Positions 1 through 11,876 of a stretch of 64,000 bases of DNA are shown piece by piece (within the stretch, counting starts at the first letter, position 1; each line of letters starts with the position of its first letter). The stretch comes from Triops longicaudatus (taxonomy: Eukaryota > Arthropoda > Branchiopoda > Notostraca > Triopsidae): assembly GCA_022885665.1 (NCBI GenBank), contig JAGQDJ010000047.1, positions 348,261 to 412,260 on the forward strand, given 5' to 3'. A program made the position numbers and the translations under genes. The notes beneath the pieces are model-generated. The model made no database searches and was not told the origin of the DNA. It saw only the letters and a list, made by a program, of their open reading frames with translations.

Positions 1-3000
1 GTCATAATAGCGGTTTGTTCGGCGAGAGGATCGAAAGGACTGGGAGGTACGGCCAACCTCATGGGGGACAACTCGCTATCGAAGGGAACTGCACGGAGTT
101 TATAACCTTGGTTGATGCCGTTCACTAACTGTGGATCTGGTGGTGTCCACCACACTTGAATAGAAGTAGAATTCAACGCATGTGTTCGAACTCCAGTTGG
201 CGCAGCTTGAGGAACTGAAACGCGTACAATTGATGTAAAAGTAATCCAGAACAAGACAACAAAGTTGTACCTCCTTCACGCGTCTTCGCAATAATGCTAG
301 GACCATAGCTGCCAAGTCCGACCTGGTTGTACGCTGCAATCTGAATTTCGTAGTCCTTCCACGTGATCAAGTCTTCGATTAAGTAATTCCGTTGCGCCTG
401 TTCCAGACAGAAACAAAAATTGTTTTTAAAGCTGCTACAAAAGAAACAACAGAAAAGGCAGCGTAACAAAGAAACACAAAAGTAATGAATACAACACAAT
501 AAAATAAAGAATTAGAAATTGCAGAACGACATAGAAAGTTAAATAAAAAATAAACTAAAAAAAATAAATACAATAAATCAAAAATATAAAATGCAAAACA
601 AATAAATAAAACAAAGTTAAAATAGATAAAACATTTCAAACGAATTACCTCGCTAGTTATATTTTTATGTGACCAAGGGCTTTGACCATATCCATGCAAT
701 CGATAACGGACAACATAACCCATGATGACTCCATTACGAGTCTCTTCTTCGGGCGGATTCCACTGGATCATAATCTGTGAACTAGATCGTGCTGCGCCGA
801 CCAAGCCAACGGGAGGTCCTGATGGTACCTCTTGAGGTAAAGTCACCCTATTACTCGGTTCTGACGCCGGACCTTCTCCCACACTGTTGACGGCGCTTAC
901 GCGGAATTGATATGCCGCTGCTGCTTTCAAATTAGAAAGAACCACCCAACGTACCGACGCTGACACATTACTAAGCTCCGTTATCCAGCTTCCTAACGGT
1001 TCTGGAATAGGTCCTGTAATGACACAAACAAAACCTATTTAAATTTTCTGCGCAATTTTCTATTCTTTTGAAACGAAACCATTTCTATATTTTCTATCAT
1101 ATTTTTTTTATTTTCTTTATTTTTTTGTAATTTAACTTCCGGTGTTTCTAAGAAGTGTAGTCAAAATATGTATTTACCTGTTATGGGAACCACACGTCGC
1201 TGAATGATATATTTCAGAATAGGATTGTTTCCATTAAAGCCCGGGACCCAAGAAACGTTGACTGCTCGCCCGTTGTTCGACAATTTGGAAGCAGCAACAG
1301 CTGTAGGGGCGTAAGGAAGCTCAATGACATCTAAACGAGCGGCACGCGAATCATCTCCAGCGGTGGAGGTGACTTGGCATTCATAAACTCCAACATCTGT
1401 CGCTCGCGCTTCCGCAATTTGAAGCGTTCCATCATCCAACTGTTGTATTCGATGACTGCGGGTGGCGTTAATGAGCCTGGCGATAAAAAAATTTAAGAAA
1501 TTAGCACCTATATGCGCGCACACTTATAGAAATAAATTACTGTTTGTCTCGAAGCCAACGTAATACATATGAAGCTGACGGATCACTGGAAACCTTGCAC
1601 TGAAGTGTGGCCGTGTGACCTAAGATGACACGCGTGTCCACTGGCGGCTGCACAATTTGAGTTCTCACTAAATAAAAATATCACAATTTGAAGTTTCCGC
1701 TGAATATACGCAAAATCAGAAGACTGGCAAATTTGTAGGAAACTTAACAAAAATTACATACACCGGAAAAAAAGGCATAAGTTGGACAGATTGCATAAAA
1801 ATGGTAGAATTGTACGAGAAATATGCGTCGAATGTGATTGCACGAACACATTACGGAAATATATCTTGTTTATAATTAGCTTACCTAAAACGGATAAAAA
1901 GGCCGATCCTTCTACTGATCCTGCCTCATTACTTCGCACACAAGTGTATTTCCCAGCATCCGTAGGTCGAATAGCTGCGATAAGTAAGCTGCCATCTTCT
2001 AAAATTTGGAACCGACCAGTACTAGTGATTTCAGAGGTATCTGTGACAAATAAATAATACACAAAAGATTAAACAATGTGCCAAGTATCGCAAAATTTGT
2101 CCAAAAAAAAAAGACTATAACATCACAGTAGATCTTTTTAAATAGACATCCTTAAAACCTAGAAATGTAGTAAGTTTATTTATATAATACTATATACAAA
2201 TGACAGGTTAGGTCTTCCCTTGCTTCAAATTACTTTCCCTCGAGTGTTAATGAACTGCAGAATTTAAATCAAACAACTTTAGTTCTAATCGGGGAATTAA
2301 CGTGTAATACTTACCATTAAAAAACCACGTAACATTTGGAATTCCTGAGCCTGCGGCTTTGCACACTAGCGTCTCGTCCTTCCCAACCGTTGCAGTTCGA
2401 TTTTGCGGTGGAACTTCCATTACGGGTGCCGACGCTAATAAATTAAATTTCATGTTAAAGACAATTTAAGTCTAAGAAGATAATCGTACACCCACTACAA
2501 AAAAGTGAAATAAAAATATCTGGCGCTAAGTGTTCAACGCAAGTGCAATTAAAAGAAAAAGACAACGGACACAAAAATAATGAAACCAGAGAACTTATAT
2601 AAGATTGATTTACGAAAGACGAAGATAGAGAAATAGGATTGGAAATTACTAAGGTGTCAAGGTTCCCGTAAAATCCATGTGCTGCTACTAGAAAGAAAAG
2701 AGAAGTGTATATTCCTTTGTATTGTTTTGTGTGTGAAATAGTGGAGTTATTGCAATAGGTCAGCTGGTCCAAAGGTTAATTATTAGTTAGAAGCGGTTCA
2801 ATATTATTACGAAGCTTAATCAGATTAGTAATTAAATACCCGAGTTAGTTTTCAAGGTGTTAAGTCTGAGATCTGTCAAATCATTGAACCGCACCCGAGC
2901 GACTACAGCTGGCGCAGAAGTTGAAGAAGCACCAGGTCTCAAAAAGGTATCATTCCCAACTGTAAAACAGATTAAAACGCGATACCGTTTACAACAAGGA

Positions 3001-6000
3001 CTTGGTTAGTAATATTTCTAGTGAGTCGGTTTTGAAATAACAACTAACTCAACCTCATGCTTATAAACTCAACTTCCCTGTAGTTTTTATCTTTTTTTTT
3101 ATTCTTACTTTTCACTTTTAACCATGTGTAAGCTGAAACCCGCCCAGCGGGATTAGTTGCAATGCACTGAAACACTCCGCTGTCCGTCATGGCCAACGTG
3201 TGAATGGTTAATGTTCCATCAGGCTGAACCGAATACCTGACAACATAAAATCAAAAGTGTTAATTAATCTGGTACCTCATAAAACTTGAAAAAAAAAAAA
3301 ACACGTCGCTATGTAGCTGAGGGACCAATGAGCGAAAACTAAAAAAAAAGTACTTAAACATGAGAACAACACGCTAAAATGCACAAATAGAGAGAATACG
3401 AAAGTTACATTTTAGTAAATTAAAAAAAAATAAAAAGGAGTAAGTATTTACAGTATAATAATCTATACTTTAGATCGCATTGAACTACATCCACGTAAAC
3501 TCAAAACGGGATCAAAATGCAATAGTCAAATAAAAATAAACGATCTGATTGAATCATATCAAAGAGTTCAACTCTTGTCAAACGGAAAGCTCAAAAGTTT
3601 TCTCACGTACTTGCCAGGTGGTAGATCACGGACATCCTCTGTGTTCTTATACCACGCCACTTCCGGCTGAGGGAAGCCTTGTACTTTACACGGCAGATGC
3701 GTATTGCGCCCGTAATCGCCGAACGTTTCCAAACTGAATTTTTCGAGCAATACAGGTTTTTCTACATTACGAATACAACGTAATTACAAAATGAACAGAG
3801 ATTGTCACAAGAAATGTTCATATTAATCCAATGCTACTCTCAAAGTTAAACCCACTACACGTCGCAAACTTTCATGTTCACACAAAGAAAGGAAACCCAT
3901 TCAATACATGTAATCTTCAGCTTAAGCTTCTAGGATGTACTACAAAATACCGTATGTGCAGAAGTATAGAATTATCTATTATGAAAGGGAAGACAACATG
4001 TAACATTGACTTCAATAGGCTTCAATAGAAACTTTGTTTACAAGTTCCTAATTATTAACGTTCTTCATGTATTTTGTCATATATGTTCACGAAAGCCAAG
4101 TCTTATTTACTGGTTACAGATGCTCTCGAAGCAAATGCTAGATGCTTGTCCTTAGATTCCTACTCCTGGGGAATTATACGAATGAAGATGAAACTGGCAA
4201 AAATTTTCCCAACCACTTAACTTTACACTGTATCTTCATAGATTAGGCTGCAAATGACACAAAATCAGTTTATCCACCAAGTTGGGACAAGAGCTTGCCA
4301 TAAACGCAACTAACGAAGGGAACAATGAGGTAATTTAAGAGTCGTAGTAAAATAAAAAGGAAGTAGCTAGTTTAGTAAACAGTCAACTGTTCCAACGTTA
4401 ATTATTTTTTCTACAGCATTTCTTGTTGTTCAGTTACGGCATTCGAACTCGGCTGTGTTAAAAAAATCATAGGGCTGCTTAGCTGACAAGCCTGAATTTT
4501 TTCAGCAGCCAAACATTCCCTTTCTACTGAGAATGTGAATGTCCTTTCCTCCATGTTAAAACTGGCACAAACCCGAAAAGTTTCCTCTATCTTACGCCCT
4601 TGTGTATCAATTACGGAGACTTTTATGTCAGCGAGAAGAGATTTTACGCCTTGGGCATTAATGTCTTTCGTAAAAATAGCTTAATTATACGACTAGGGTA
4701 AAAGTGCTTACATTTCCTAGGTAGTTATTCATCTAAACAAACCTGAATCGAGACCACGCCGTATTTCCTTTAATCAAAACTTCTCTTCTTCTAAACAAAT
4801 TCCAATCGGTATATTCACAATTAAATGTTAAGAGAATTAAGCTTCGATACGAGAACTTAAAAATACCCGAAGTTCTGGAAACAAAGGAGAGCTAACTTTA
4901 CCTAACACCGTTACGTTCGCAGCTGCTACAACGACATCTCTTTTACTTCTCCAACCCGCATGGCAGGAATACGTCCCTTTATGCCCGGTTTCTACATTCA
5001 GCAATGACAGCGTCCTATTCCATGGGTCTAATGAGTGCAAAACTTCCGCTCTCTCAATGGGGACGTCGTCTTTGTACCACAAGATTTCAAGAAGGGAGAG
5101 TGGACTGCAAATAAACGAAAAAAATAAGTAAACAAGACAACCACACACAAAGTAATTTAAAAATAAACCGACCATAAAACAATTTAAGGTAGAAAATTTC
5201 AACAGAAAAAGTTCAAAAGGCGACACTAACAGGAAAGAAACGATGGACAAGCAGGGGAAACTATTCATCCATATCTTTAGAAGTCATAGTCCAATACCTT
5301 GCATTCGCTATGCAACGCAGCATGGTGACACTCTCCCCTTGGGCGATTTCTACATTCTCAGGAGCGACGATAATCTGCGGAGCCACATCTTCTCCTTCCG
5401 CTTCTTCAACCGTAAGGCGAATTGGTCCGCTGGTATCTTCTCGGCCGACTTGGGAATTCGTGGCGTGGCATCGATAGGCGCCTTGATCTTCCGCCGAAGC
5501 TGACAGAATAATTAAACTATTATCTGTCCCGATGGCGTATTTCAGGCCGTACAGTTCCGCTCCGGCTTCGTTTTGCCACGCCACGGAAGACAAAGGTTCG
5601 CTTTGAAGTGCTGGCATGGGCAAAATGGCTGCGTGCCCAGCTTGAACTGATATGGAGCGCTCGGTTTTGTCACTAAAGGGACTCATGTCTACAAACACAC
5701 AGTCCAGCCAAAGAAGAAAAGGGAAAATGTTTTAGAAAACTTTCGTCAGGTTGTCAAGATAATGAGGTGTAGTTTACAGGCGACAACCAGCTTCGCCGGT
5801 TCGCTATAAATAGCGCCGACGGAATTCTTCGAAATGCATTGATAGGTTCCGGTGTGTTCGCGCCGTAAGGACTGGATTTTTAGCACAGGGTCGCTCACAT
5901 AGCCGGTAATGTACTCGCCGTTTTTGATCCATCGGTACTCAGGTTGAGGATAGCCTGAAGAGAATAAATCAAAAATGCATTAAATAAATACACTTAATCT

Positions 6001-7025
6001 GGTGATAGCCACACTTTGAAGAAAGATGAGCAAGAAACTAATTTAGCACTATCAGTGAACGCTTTAAATGTCCCCACAGTCTGTGTTATTGCGAACTTCT
6101 TGGACAAATACAACAAAGACCCCCATTCATATCAAAATCACATTTCGATTTGGCATACGTTCACCAGAAACTAAAGTAAGTCGACAGTTTTCGTTATACG
6201 CACATGTAATGCATAAATTTCAGAATAACTCGGTGTTTCGCCTGCATGTTGCTATAAAATTAGTCACTAGAAATGATTTGGCATTTGTTTCCATTGCGGT
6301 AAAGGGCACTTATACGTCAGCAGTGGACTGGTTTTCACACACACAAGAAAAAACTTCATGGGAAGTGCGTCAGATTTTTTATGAGTCAAGCTTTCGCCAC
6401 AGCAATTCGGATTGATTTAACTGCACAGTATGGGCTTTAATTTTACACCGCTCTGTTTCCGTAACTTCAAAATGTGTGCACAATTGATAAGTTCAAAAGG
6501 TTTATTAGTCACACAATTTACCAGAAATGTTTACCACTTTGTTTTGGGTAAGAAAAGAACAGGAAAAGTATAGTTGTTCTTCACCAATAACATACAGGTT
6601 ATTTGATTTAAAAAGCAAAGTATCTCAAATCGTTACGAAAGTAATTTTGCTCAAATACATCTTACAGGCATACGGGAATATGTAATGCTACAAAATTTGC
6701 TACTGTTAAATAAGCCGTTCGATTATAGCAGTTCTTTTCACCTCGATTCTTTGCTTACATAAAAATTACGGATAAAAAATATTTCATAAATACAAAGGAT
6801 ATTTACCTATAGCTTGGCACTGTAGGAATTTTGCTCCATTTTCGCTTACAATTGATGAAGATGGTTGGCTATAAAAACGTGGGGCTTGCAAACGATCTAA
6901 ATTTACAAAAATGACATTGATAATTTGTTTTTGGATGCACATTTAAATACATTACCTGTTAAAACGACGCAAAATACACAGGATAAGGTCAATATGTGCA
7001 GTGATATGGAGTTGAATGATGGCAT
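1..7025 (-). CDS. sdk: Sidekick, Ig/FN3 cell-adhesion receptor (3' end outside window)
   Basis: Sidekick is a homophilic single-pass adhesion protein of synaptic layers and epithelial tricellular junctions. I read 15 exons: 7025-6956, 6896-6807, 5954-5778, 5688-5298, 5104-4902, 3761-3611, 3236-3109, 2959-2840, 2434-2315, 2040-1885, 1667-1541, 1476-1178, 1013-649, 397-271 and 214-1 (open). All phases join, giving about 912 residues. The start ATG at 7025 opens a hydrophobic signal peptide (MPSFNSISLHILTLS, then CVFCVVLTG). Six Ig domains follow, with typical Cys/Trp and DxGxYxC motifs such as DPWNRTLSLL, TDSGVFQCIATN and TDAGKYTC. Then come FN3 repeats with the diagnostic LPQEVPSGPPVGLVGAAR, NGVIMGYVVRYRLHGY, LITWKDYEIQIAAYN and NGINQGYKL, which match Sidekick rather than other Ig/FN3 proteins. 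Most FN3 repeats, the membrane segment and the C-terminal tail would lie before base 1. Odd point: exon 2959-2840 adds about 40 non-Ig residues after Ig4. Confidence 0.9.
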
Positions 7026-8071
7026 TTTGCATGTCTATTTTCGTTACATTCGTTTTCTGAATTTTTGTTCAACCTAGAGAAAATATAAATTTGGAACTGT
7101 TACATTTAAATGTTAACGAAAAAATTGGGACGCTTTCTGGAGAGTCCATTAGCGAGGACGCGTTAGTGTTAAAGACACTCAAGTTAATGATAGCTCAAGA
7201 ATGTAGACACATATGAACGGAAGCTCATTAAGCGTCTTATTTCCTAGGGACAGGAAATAACCAAGACAGGAAGTGAAGTTATTTTATAAAATAAGGAATT
7301 ACCGTCAATTTTTAAAGTAAGTAATCCGCAGTAATCACTGATGAGATCATAGGAACATTATACACATGTTGTAAAATCGGTTCACTGCCTACTTTTGCAT
7401 CGTTTTCACAGAATCTTTTAGAAGCACACGCTAAACAAAGACGTAAACCACAACTAACACCCAACGCCGCTATCGGTCAATGTCGAGCATTCTCCGCAGG
7501 TATGAAGCCAGGAAACGACTGAAGCAAAAGGTAATAAAAAGAACAAACTGGATGCAAACGCCATCTAATAACAAGTAAATGAGAGGCTAGATCAGGCGCC
7601 AAGTATGAAAAAAGGGCTTCGTAAACTGGTAAAATCGGTACAATATGGTTGCTTTCCAAATTACAAACTACAGTTAAATTCCTAGCGATTTGTCGCCTAT
7701 CCAAATACTGAGTGTAAAAAAAAGAGTCACATGTAAATATTTATTTTCGTAAGTTAAATTCACGTTCAAGAAGTTGAACAAATAAATAACTTTTTTGTAA
7801 TAGTTAATCAGATTACATTTTACAATCCTTAAAGAAACTAAAATGTAGTCTTCAAATCACTGTATTTGGTGCCGTAACCAACATATAACCAACAAATATT
7901 TTTTTCGCAGTTTGACTAGCGCACCCAATTTACAACCATCCCATTATACAAAGAATGTAATAAAGTATTTAAATGACCTTAAAAGCCGACGTGATGGTAA
8001 TGTTAGAAGCACAAAAAATTGGTAATATACAACCAGAGAGTACAAAAAAGGGAGAGAAGTGATCGCAAATC
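7026..8071. other. Intergenic region between sdk and the mannosidase gene
   Basis: A+T-rich DNA upstream of the sdk start and downstream of the mannosidase stop. It should hold the sdk 5' UTR and promoter, possibly with an upstream noncoding exon. I see no coding exon: the short open frames here show no family similarity. No clear polyA signal for the mannosidase was found. Confidence 0.6.
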
Positions 8072-8841
8072 TTAATGATCGTAAATAGGGAGCGGGTGTG
8101 CCTCTGTATTGAAGACATAACGATCTAAACTTAGCGCTCCCTGATCCTCGTTAAACAATAAGTAAAAATATTTCAGGGTCTCTCCCAGGAAAAATGATTC
8201 CATGAAGTCTTTGGGTTTCAGCTCCTCCACATTACGTACATTTCCTATGGAAGTATAACCGTTTGACACTTTCGTGTATTTTTCGAAGCCCTATAAAATC
8301 AGAAAATTAATGGTCAATCGAAAACCATTGTTATTTTTTACAAAAAGACTGAAATTGACAAACAACACAATGAAAAATAAGTAAATAAAAAGAATACTAT
8401 CGACAACTAAACACCCAGTAAAAGCAAAAAATAATAAATGAAATAATATTCCTGAGTTACCTGGAAAATTTCCCAGCCCCAATTCTGGTACGTTTTATTG
8501 CCTGTGAAATAGTACATATACCACAAGCTTTCAACCGTTTCAGGCCGCAGAAGATTATGTGCATCATTCGGTTTAACATACATGTCAGGCTTTCCTTCCT
8601 CCTAAAAGGACAAATTCAAGAAATCTTCCACCTTTCACTCTTGAAGAAAACTTACCTCATAATTAAAATGAGTGATTTCAGAACTTAAAAATGTAGGATG
8701 CATGGAGTATGTCCGATAGCAGGTATAGACTAGTTCTTCTGCCAACTTCATATGCTCTTGAGGCATCCCGTAATGAACTCCCAAAGCCAGAGTTCCGGGC
8801 AAGTAGCATACCAAGTGATCCTAGCCAAACAATATTACTAT

Positions 8842-8875
<34 letters not shown>

Positions 8876-8876
8876 N

Positions 8877-8908
<32 letters not shown>

Positions 8909-10579
8909 AGTCAGTTTACCATCTTGGCTTTAAAGTCTTGAATAGGTCTCAGTAATTCGCCGATGAAAAGTAGCTTCTCATTGATGGTGCGTTTCACGAG
9001 CAATTTCTGAACTCCGTCGATCGCTTTCATGTAGTCTTCTTTCAAGCTAAAATTGTAAAAAATTAGTTGAAAAATATAAACATTTTTACAATTTTCCCCA
9101 AGCTCTTAGTATGAGTATCGTTAAACTCACAAATCGATAGTTTTTCCCGTCTGAATCCATTGTTTAAGTAAATACTCATAATAGGAGTCTCCACGTGCTC
9201 CTAAGGAAATCGTACTCTGAGATCGGAACTCGCCTGTTTGAGCGTTAATGAAAATAGGGACTAATCCTTCAGGTTTCGTTAACCTGTGAATATGCTCTGA
9301 GACCTTAAATGCCTTTTCCTGTAAAACAAAAAGGCACGCGTTAAACGAAAAAGTGCTTCAAAGAATTATATATAATGTGCACTTCAAAATCAGGATTCCC
9401 CGTACAACGACTCAGATCACGGAATTCGAGCTGCAGCGTCGCCACCTCGGAGGTGGTCGAATCTGTGCTCCATTTAGGCGGATGTCCTTTGCCTGAGATA
9501 AGATTGATATCAGAATACGGAACGCCTGACGCGGTTTCGAAAGCTCCTAGCATTCGTTCTCCCAAGTCTTTCTAGTTTTCACACAAATATTGGAATTAGA
9601 AGTACTGAAACTGTCCGAAGTCCGAATAATAGTTACAGCTTTATCAAGAAAAACTTGTTCGGCAGAAAAATGGTAAGCGGTCAGCAACCCTCCAAGAACT
9701 CGTATTGTTGTCTCGAAAAGATTCACATCACCGACTTTGTCAAAATCCAAAGAATTGGCAACCCATTCTTGAGCTTCAGCGAACTCTAAAAATAGAAAAA
9801 AATACATAGAGGATTATGCTTTTACTTTCAATGAACTCAAATTTTGCTAAATCACCTCGTTTAAGACCCATTAAATACATAGTATCCAGGCAGTCTATAA
9901 GGGTCAAACCGAGACTAAAACCCGAACCCCAGTCACTGTAACGCCCGCGTATTGGACGCAAGTTATCATGCCCCCAGGCGTAATATTTATATCCTTTCCA
10001 GGCGTGCAAAAATGCATCAACTACAGCTCGCTGACGTTCATTCGTCGGCCCTGGTAAATATAAACATAGATTCTTTTATAATTCCAATCAATTGCACACA
10101 CACAAAAAAAAATCACTCGTCGTACCTGGGAATGTTAATGGCTTTATTTCTACTACTTGGCCTACATGGACCAGTTCGGGTTCGTCGAGAGATTCGTCTC
10201 TCGCTCCGGGATTTTTATCATCTGGCATTATCCGCTGTGGCTGAAAGTGGAAAAACACAAGTTAGAACTGAAAATAGTTTTTATATTTTTTTACCAGTTC
10301 TAAAAGTTTTTCGTCAATTTTGCTGTGAAATGTTTCATCTTCTGTAGCGACGATTGGCGCACTCAACCCGCTTTTTCCACTAGGAAGCACGTACATCAAG
10401 GATAAACACAGAAAAACGGCGATGAGGTAGAATAAACTACGCTGGAATCGTGACAATTGCAACCATTTCTGTGGAGATTTCTCAAGGATAAGACTAAAAT
10501 GTGTAAAAGGAAATTTAGTTTACCCGCCGAAGACTTGTACTTCTCGAAGGAAGCTGTTTCGAGTCGATTGAAACCACAT
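8072..10579 (-). CDS. MAN1B1: ER mannosyl-oligosaccharide 1,2-alpha-mannosidase (GH47, MAN1B1-type)
   Basis: This GH47 enzyme trims mannose from Man9GlcNAc2 on glycoproteins in the ER/Golgi and times their entry into ER-associated degradation. Exons: 10579-10524, 10493-10295, 10240-10126, 10050-9856, 9785-9637, 9571-9383, 9318-9131, 9046-8920, 8820-8656, 8601-8461 and 8290-8072; all phases join, giving about 580 residues. After a short cytosolic tail comes WLQLSRFQR and a signal-anchor helix (residues about 38-56), so it is a type II membrane protein. The catalytic domain begins at GPTNERQ (about 124). It carries FLHAWKGYKYYAWGHDNLRP, LGLTLIDCLDTM, VNLFETTIRVLGGLL, SEVATLQLEF (catalytic Glu), GDSYYEYLLKQW, LLRPETVESLW and the C-terminal calcium-binding NTEAHPLP. 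Length and motifs fit MAN1B1 better than Golgi MAN1A or EDEM. The first exon is uncertain: an earlier ATG at 10661 is out of phase with exon 2, whereas the ATG at 10579 is in phase but implies an intron of only 30 nt. Confidence 0.92.
8844..8905. repeat. Poly(A) run with one N inside a mannosidase intron
   Basis: About 62 bases of A with an unresolved N at 8876; it is poly(T) on the gene's sense strand. It lies in the intron between exons 9046-8920 and 8820-8656, so it does not touch coding sequence. Its true length is uncertain because of the ambiguous base. Confidence 0.95.
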
Positions 10580-10661
10580 AGTCGGATTGGACTGGGAAGG
10601 CTATAAATTCACTTTTGTGTGGTCTATCGAGGTGACTCGAGGCGGCAGAAAAGGAAGCCAT

Positions 10662-10966
10662 TATCGATACGCCGGACAAGAAGGAACTGGGAGGTACCGT
10701 ATGCTTTATTATATCATAATGTGTTTAAAGGCTTTCGTTTGTTCATGCGAGTGATGGTATAGCTGTCACTCCAGTTGTAATGTAAATAGCTTACGTCACA
10801 GAAGTCCGCGTTGCCCTTTCACTAAAACTAATTTAATTTATTTTTATATCTGGTAATTTTTAATTTCAAGTTATTTATATATAGGCTCAAAATTTTATTG
10901 CGTAAGCTTGTGCACTAACTTCTCATTTTCCAAGGCTGGGTCTGTCGAGAACTGGCAACGTCTATT
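10662..10966. promoter_or_regulatory. Shared upstream region of the mannosidase and RpL35 genes
   Basis: The two genes are transcribed away from each other, so this stretch of roughly 300 bp must contain both 5' ends and probably both core promoters. No TATA box in a sensible place was seen on either side. The call rests on gene orientation only. Confidence 0.5.
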
Positions 10967-10973
10967 CTTTTGC
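10965..10973 (+). promoter_or_regulatory. Candidate TCT initiator / 5' TOP start of RpL35
   Basis: The sequence TTCTTTTGC sits about 47 bases before the RpL35 ATG. It fits the polypyrimidine TCT initiator used by animal ribosomal-protein genes, with C at 10967 as the probable first transcribed base. The transcript would then start with a terminal oligopyrimidine tract, the usual target of growth-dependent translational control. This is inferred from motif and position. Confidence 0.45.
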
Positions 10974-11012
10974 TTGTGTAGTGAATCGCACGGCGAACCG
11001 GAATTTTCCACA

Positions 11013-11876
11013 ATGGTACGTTTATCTTAAAATATTTTAACCATCCGCTGTGATCATGAAATTTAAGAAGTATAATTGTTGGACTTGTTCAATTGTGGTT
11101 GAAGTGAAGTTAGGATAAAGTCTCTGTCCGTCAAATGAATTGACTTATACTACATGTTTACATCCGATTCACGTCATGTTAAACATTACAAGTCAATGTT
11201 TTAACATTTGGTTATAACAGTAGCTTCAGTGCAATTCAAGCATTGCTGTACAATCACATTTTTAGGCTACAAACTTACTGAAATTGTTTCAAAAGATGTG
11301 AATTGTTAACGTTCTCATTCAACCCAAAATTCTTCATGACAAGTATGGGAAGTGTCTATATAAAGGATACTAATGGTGTGATTTCTCGTTCCAGGCGAAG
11401 GTTAAGTGCAGCGAATTGCGCACCAAGAAAAAGGAGGAGCTGGAGAAGCAGCTTGAGGAATTGAAGAAGGAATTGTCTCAATTGCGTGTTGCCAAAGTGA
11501 CTGGTGGCGCAGCTTCCAAGCTTTCTAAGATGTAAGCAAATCTTGTTATGCTTAGAATGTTTCCGATAACCGTTCTTGTTTAGCCGCGTGGTGCGCAAAT
11601 CCATCGCCCGTGTCCTTATTGTTATGAACCAGAAACAAAAGGAGAACTTGCGCAAATTGTACAAGGTGAGTCAGCTGTTTGAAATCTTGAGTCTTGAAAA
11701 GAAACTAATGTTGGATCTCTCATTAGAACAAGAAATACAAGCCCCTTGACCTGCGCCCCAAGAAGACCCGCGCCATGCGACGTGCCCTTACTCCTTACGA
11801 AAAGAGCCTAAGGACCAAGAAGCAATTGCACAAAATGCAAGCTTACCCTCAACGCAAATTTGCCATCAAGGCTTAA
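11013..11876 (+). CDS. RpL35: 60S ribosomal protein L35 (uL29)
   Basis: RpL35 is a structural protein of the large ribosomal subunit near the polypeptide exit tunnel. Four exons: 11013-11015 (the ATG alone, as is common in ribosomal protein genes), 11395-11531, 11584-11665 and 11727-11876. The phases join exactly to a 123-residue protein, the usual family length. It begins MAKVKCSELRTKKKEEL, continues with the coiled QLEELKKELSQLRVAKVTGG and IRVVRKSIARVLIVMNQKQK, and ends in a basic tail, KKQLHKMQAYPQRKFAIKA. Introns 2 and 3 are only 52 and 61 nt; intron 1 is about 380 nt. All introns are GT-AG. No canonical AATAAA was found in the first 150 bases after the stop. Confidence 0.98.

Noticed and set aside
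6068..6415. 115-codon plus-strand frame inside an sdk intron
   Set aside because: No similarity or splice signals; it lies between two phase-compatible sdk exons and is likely chance.
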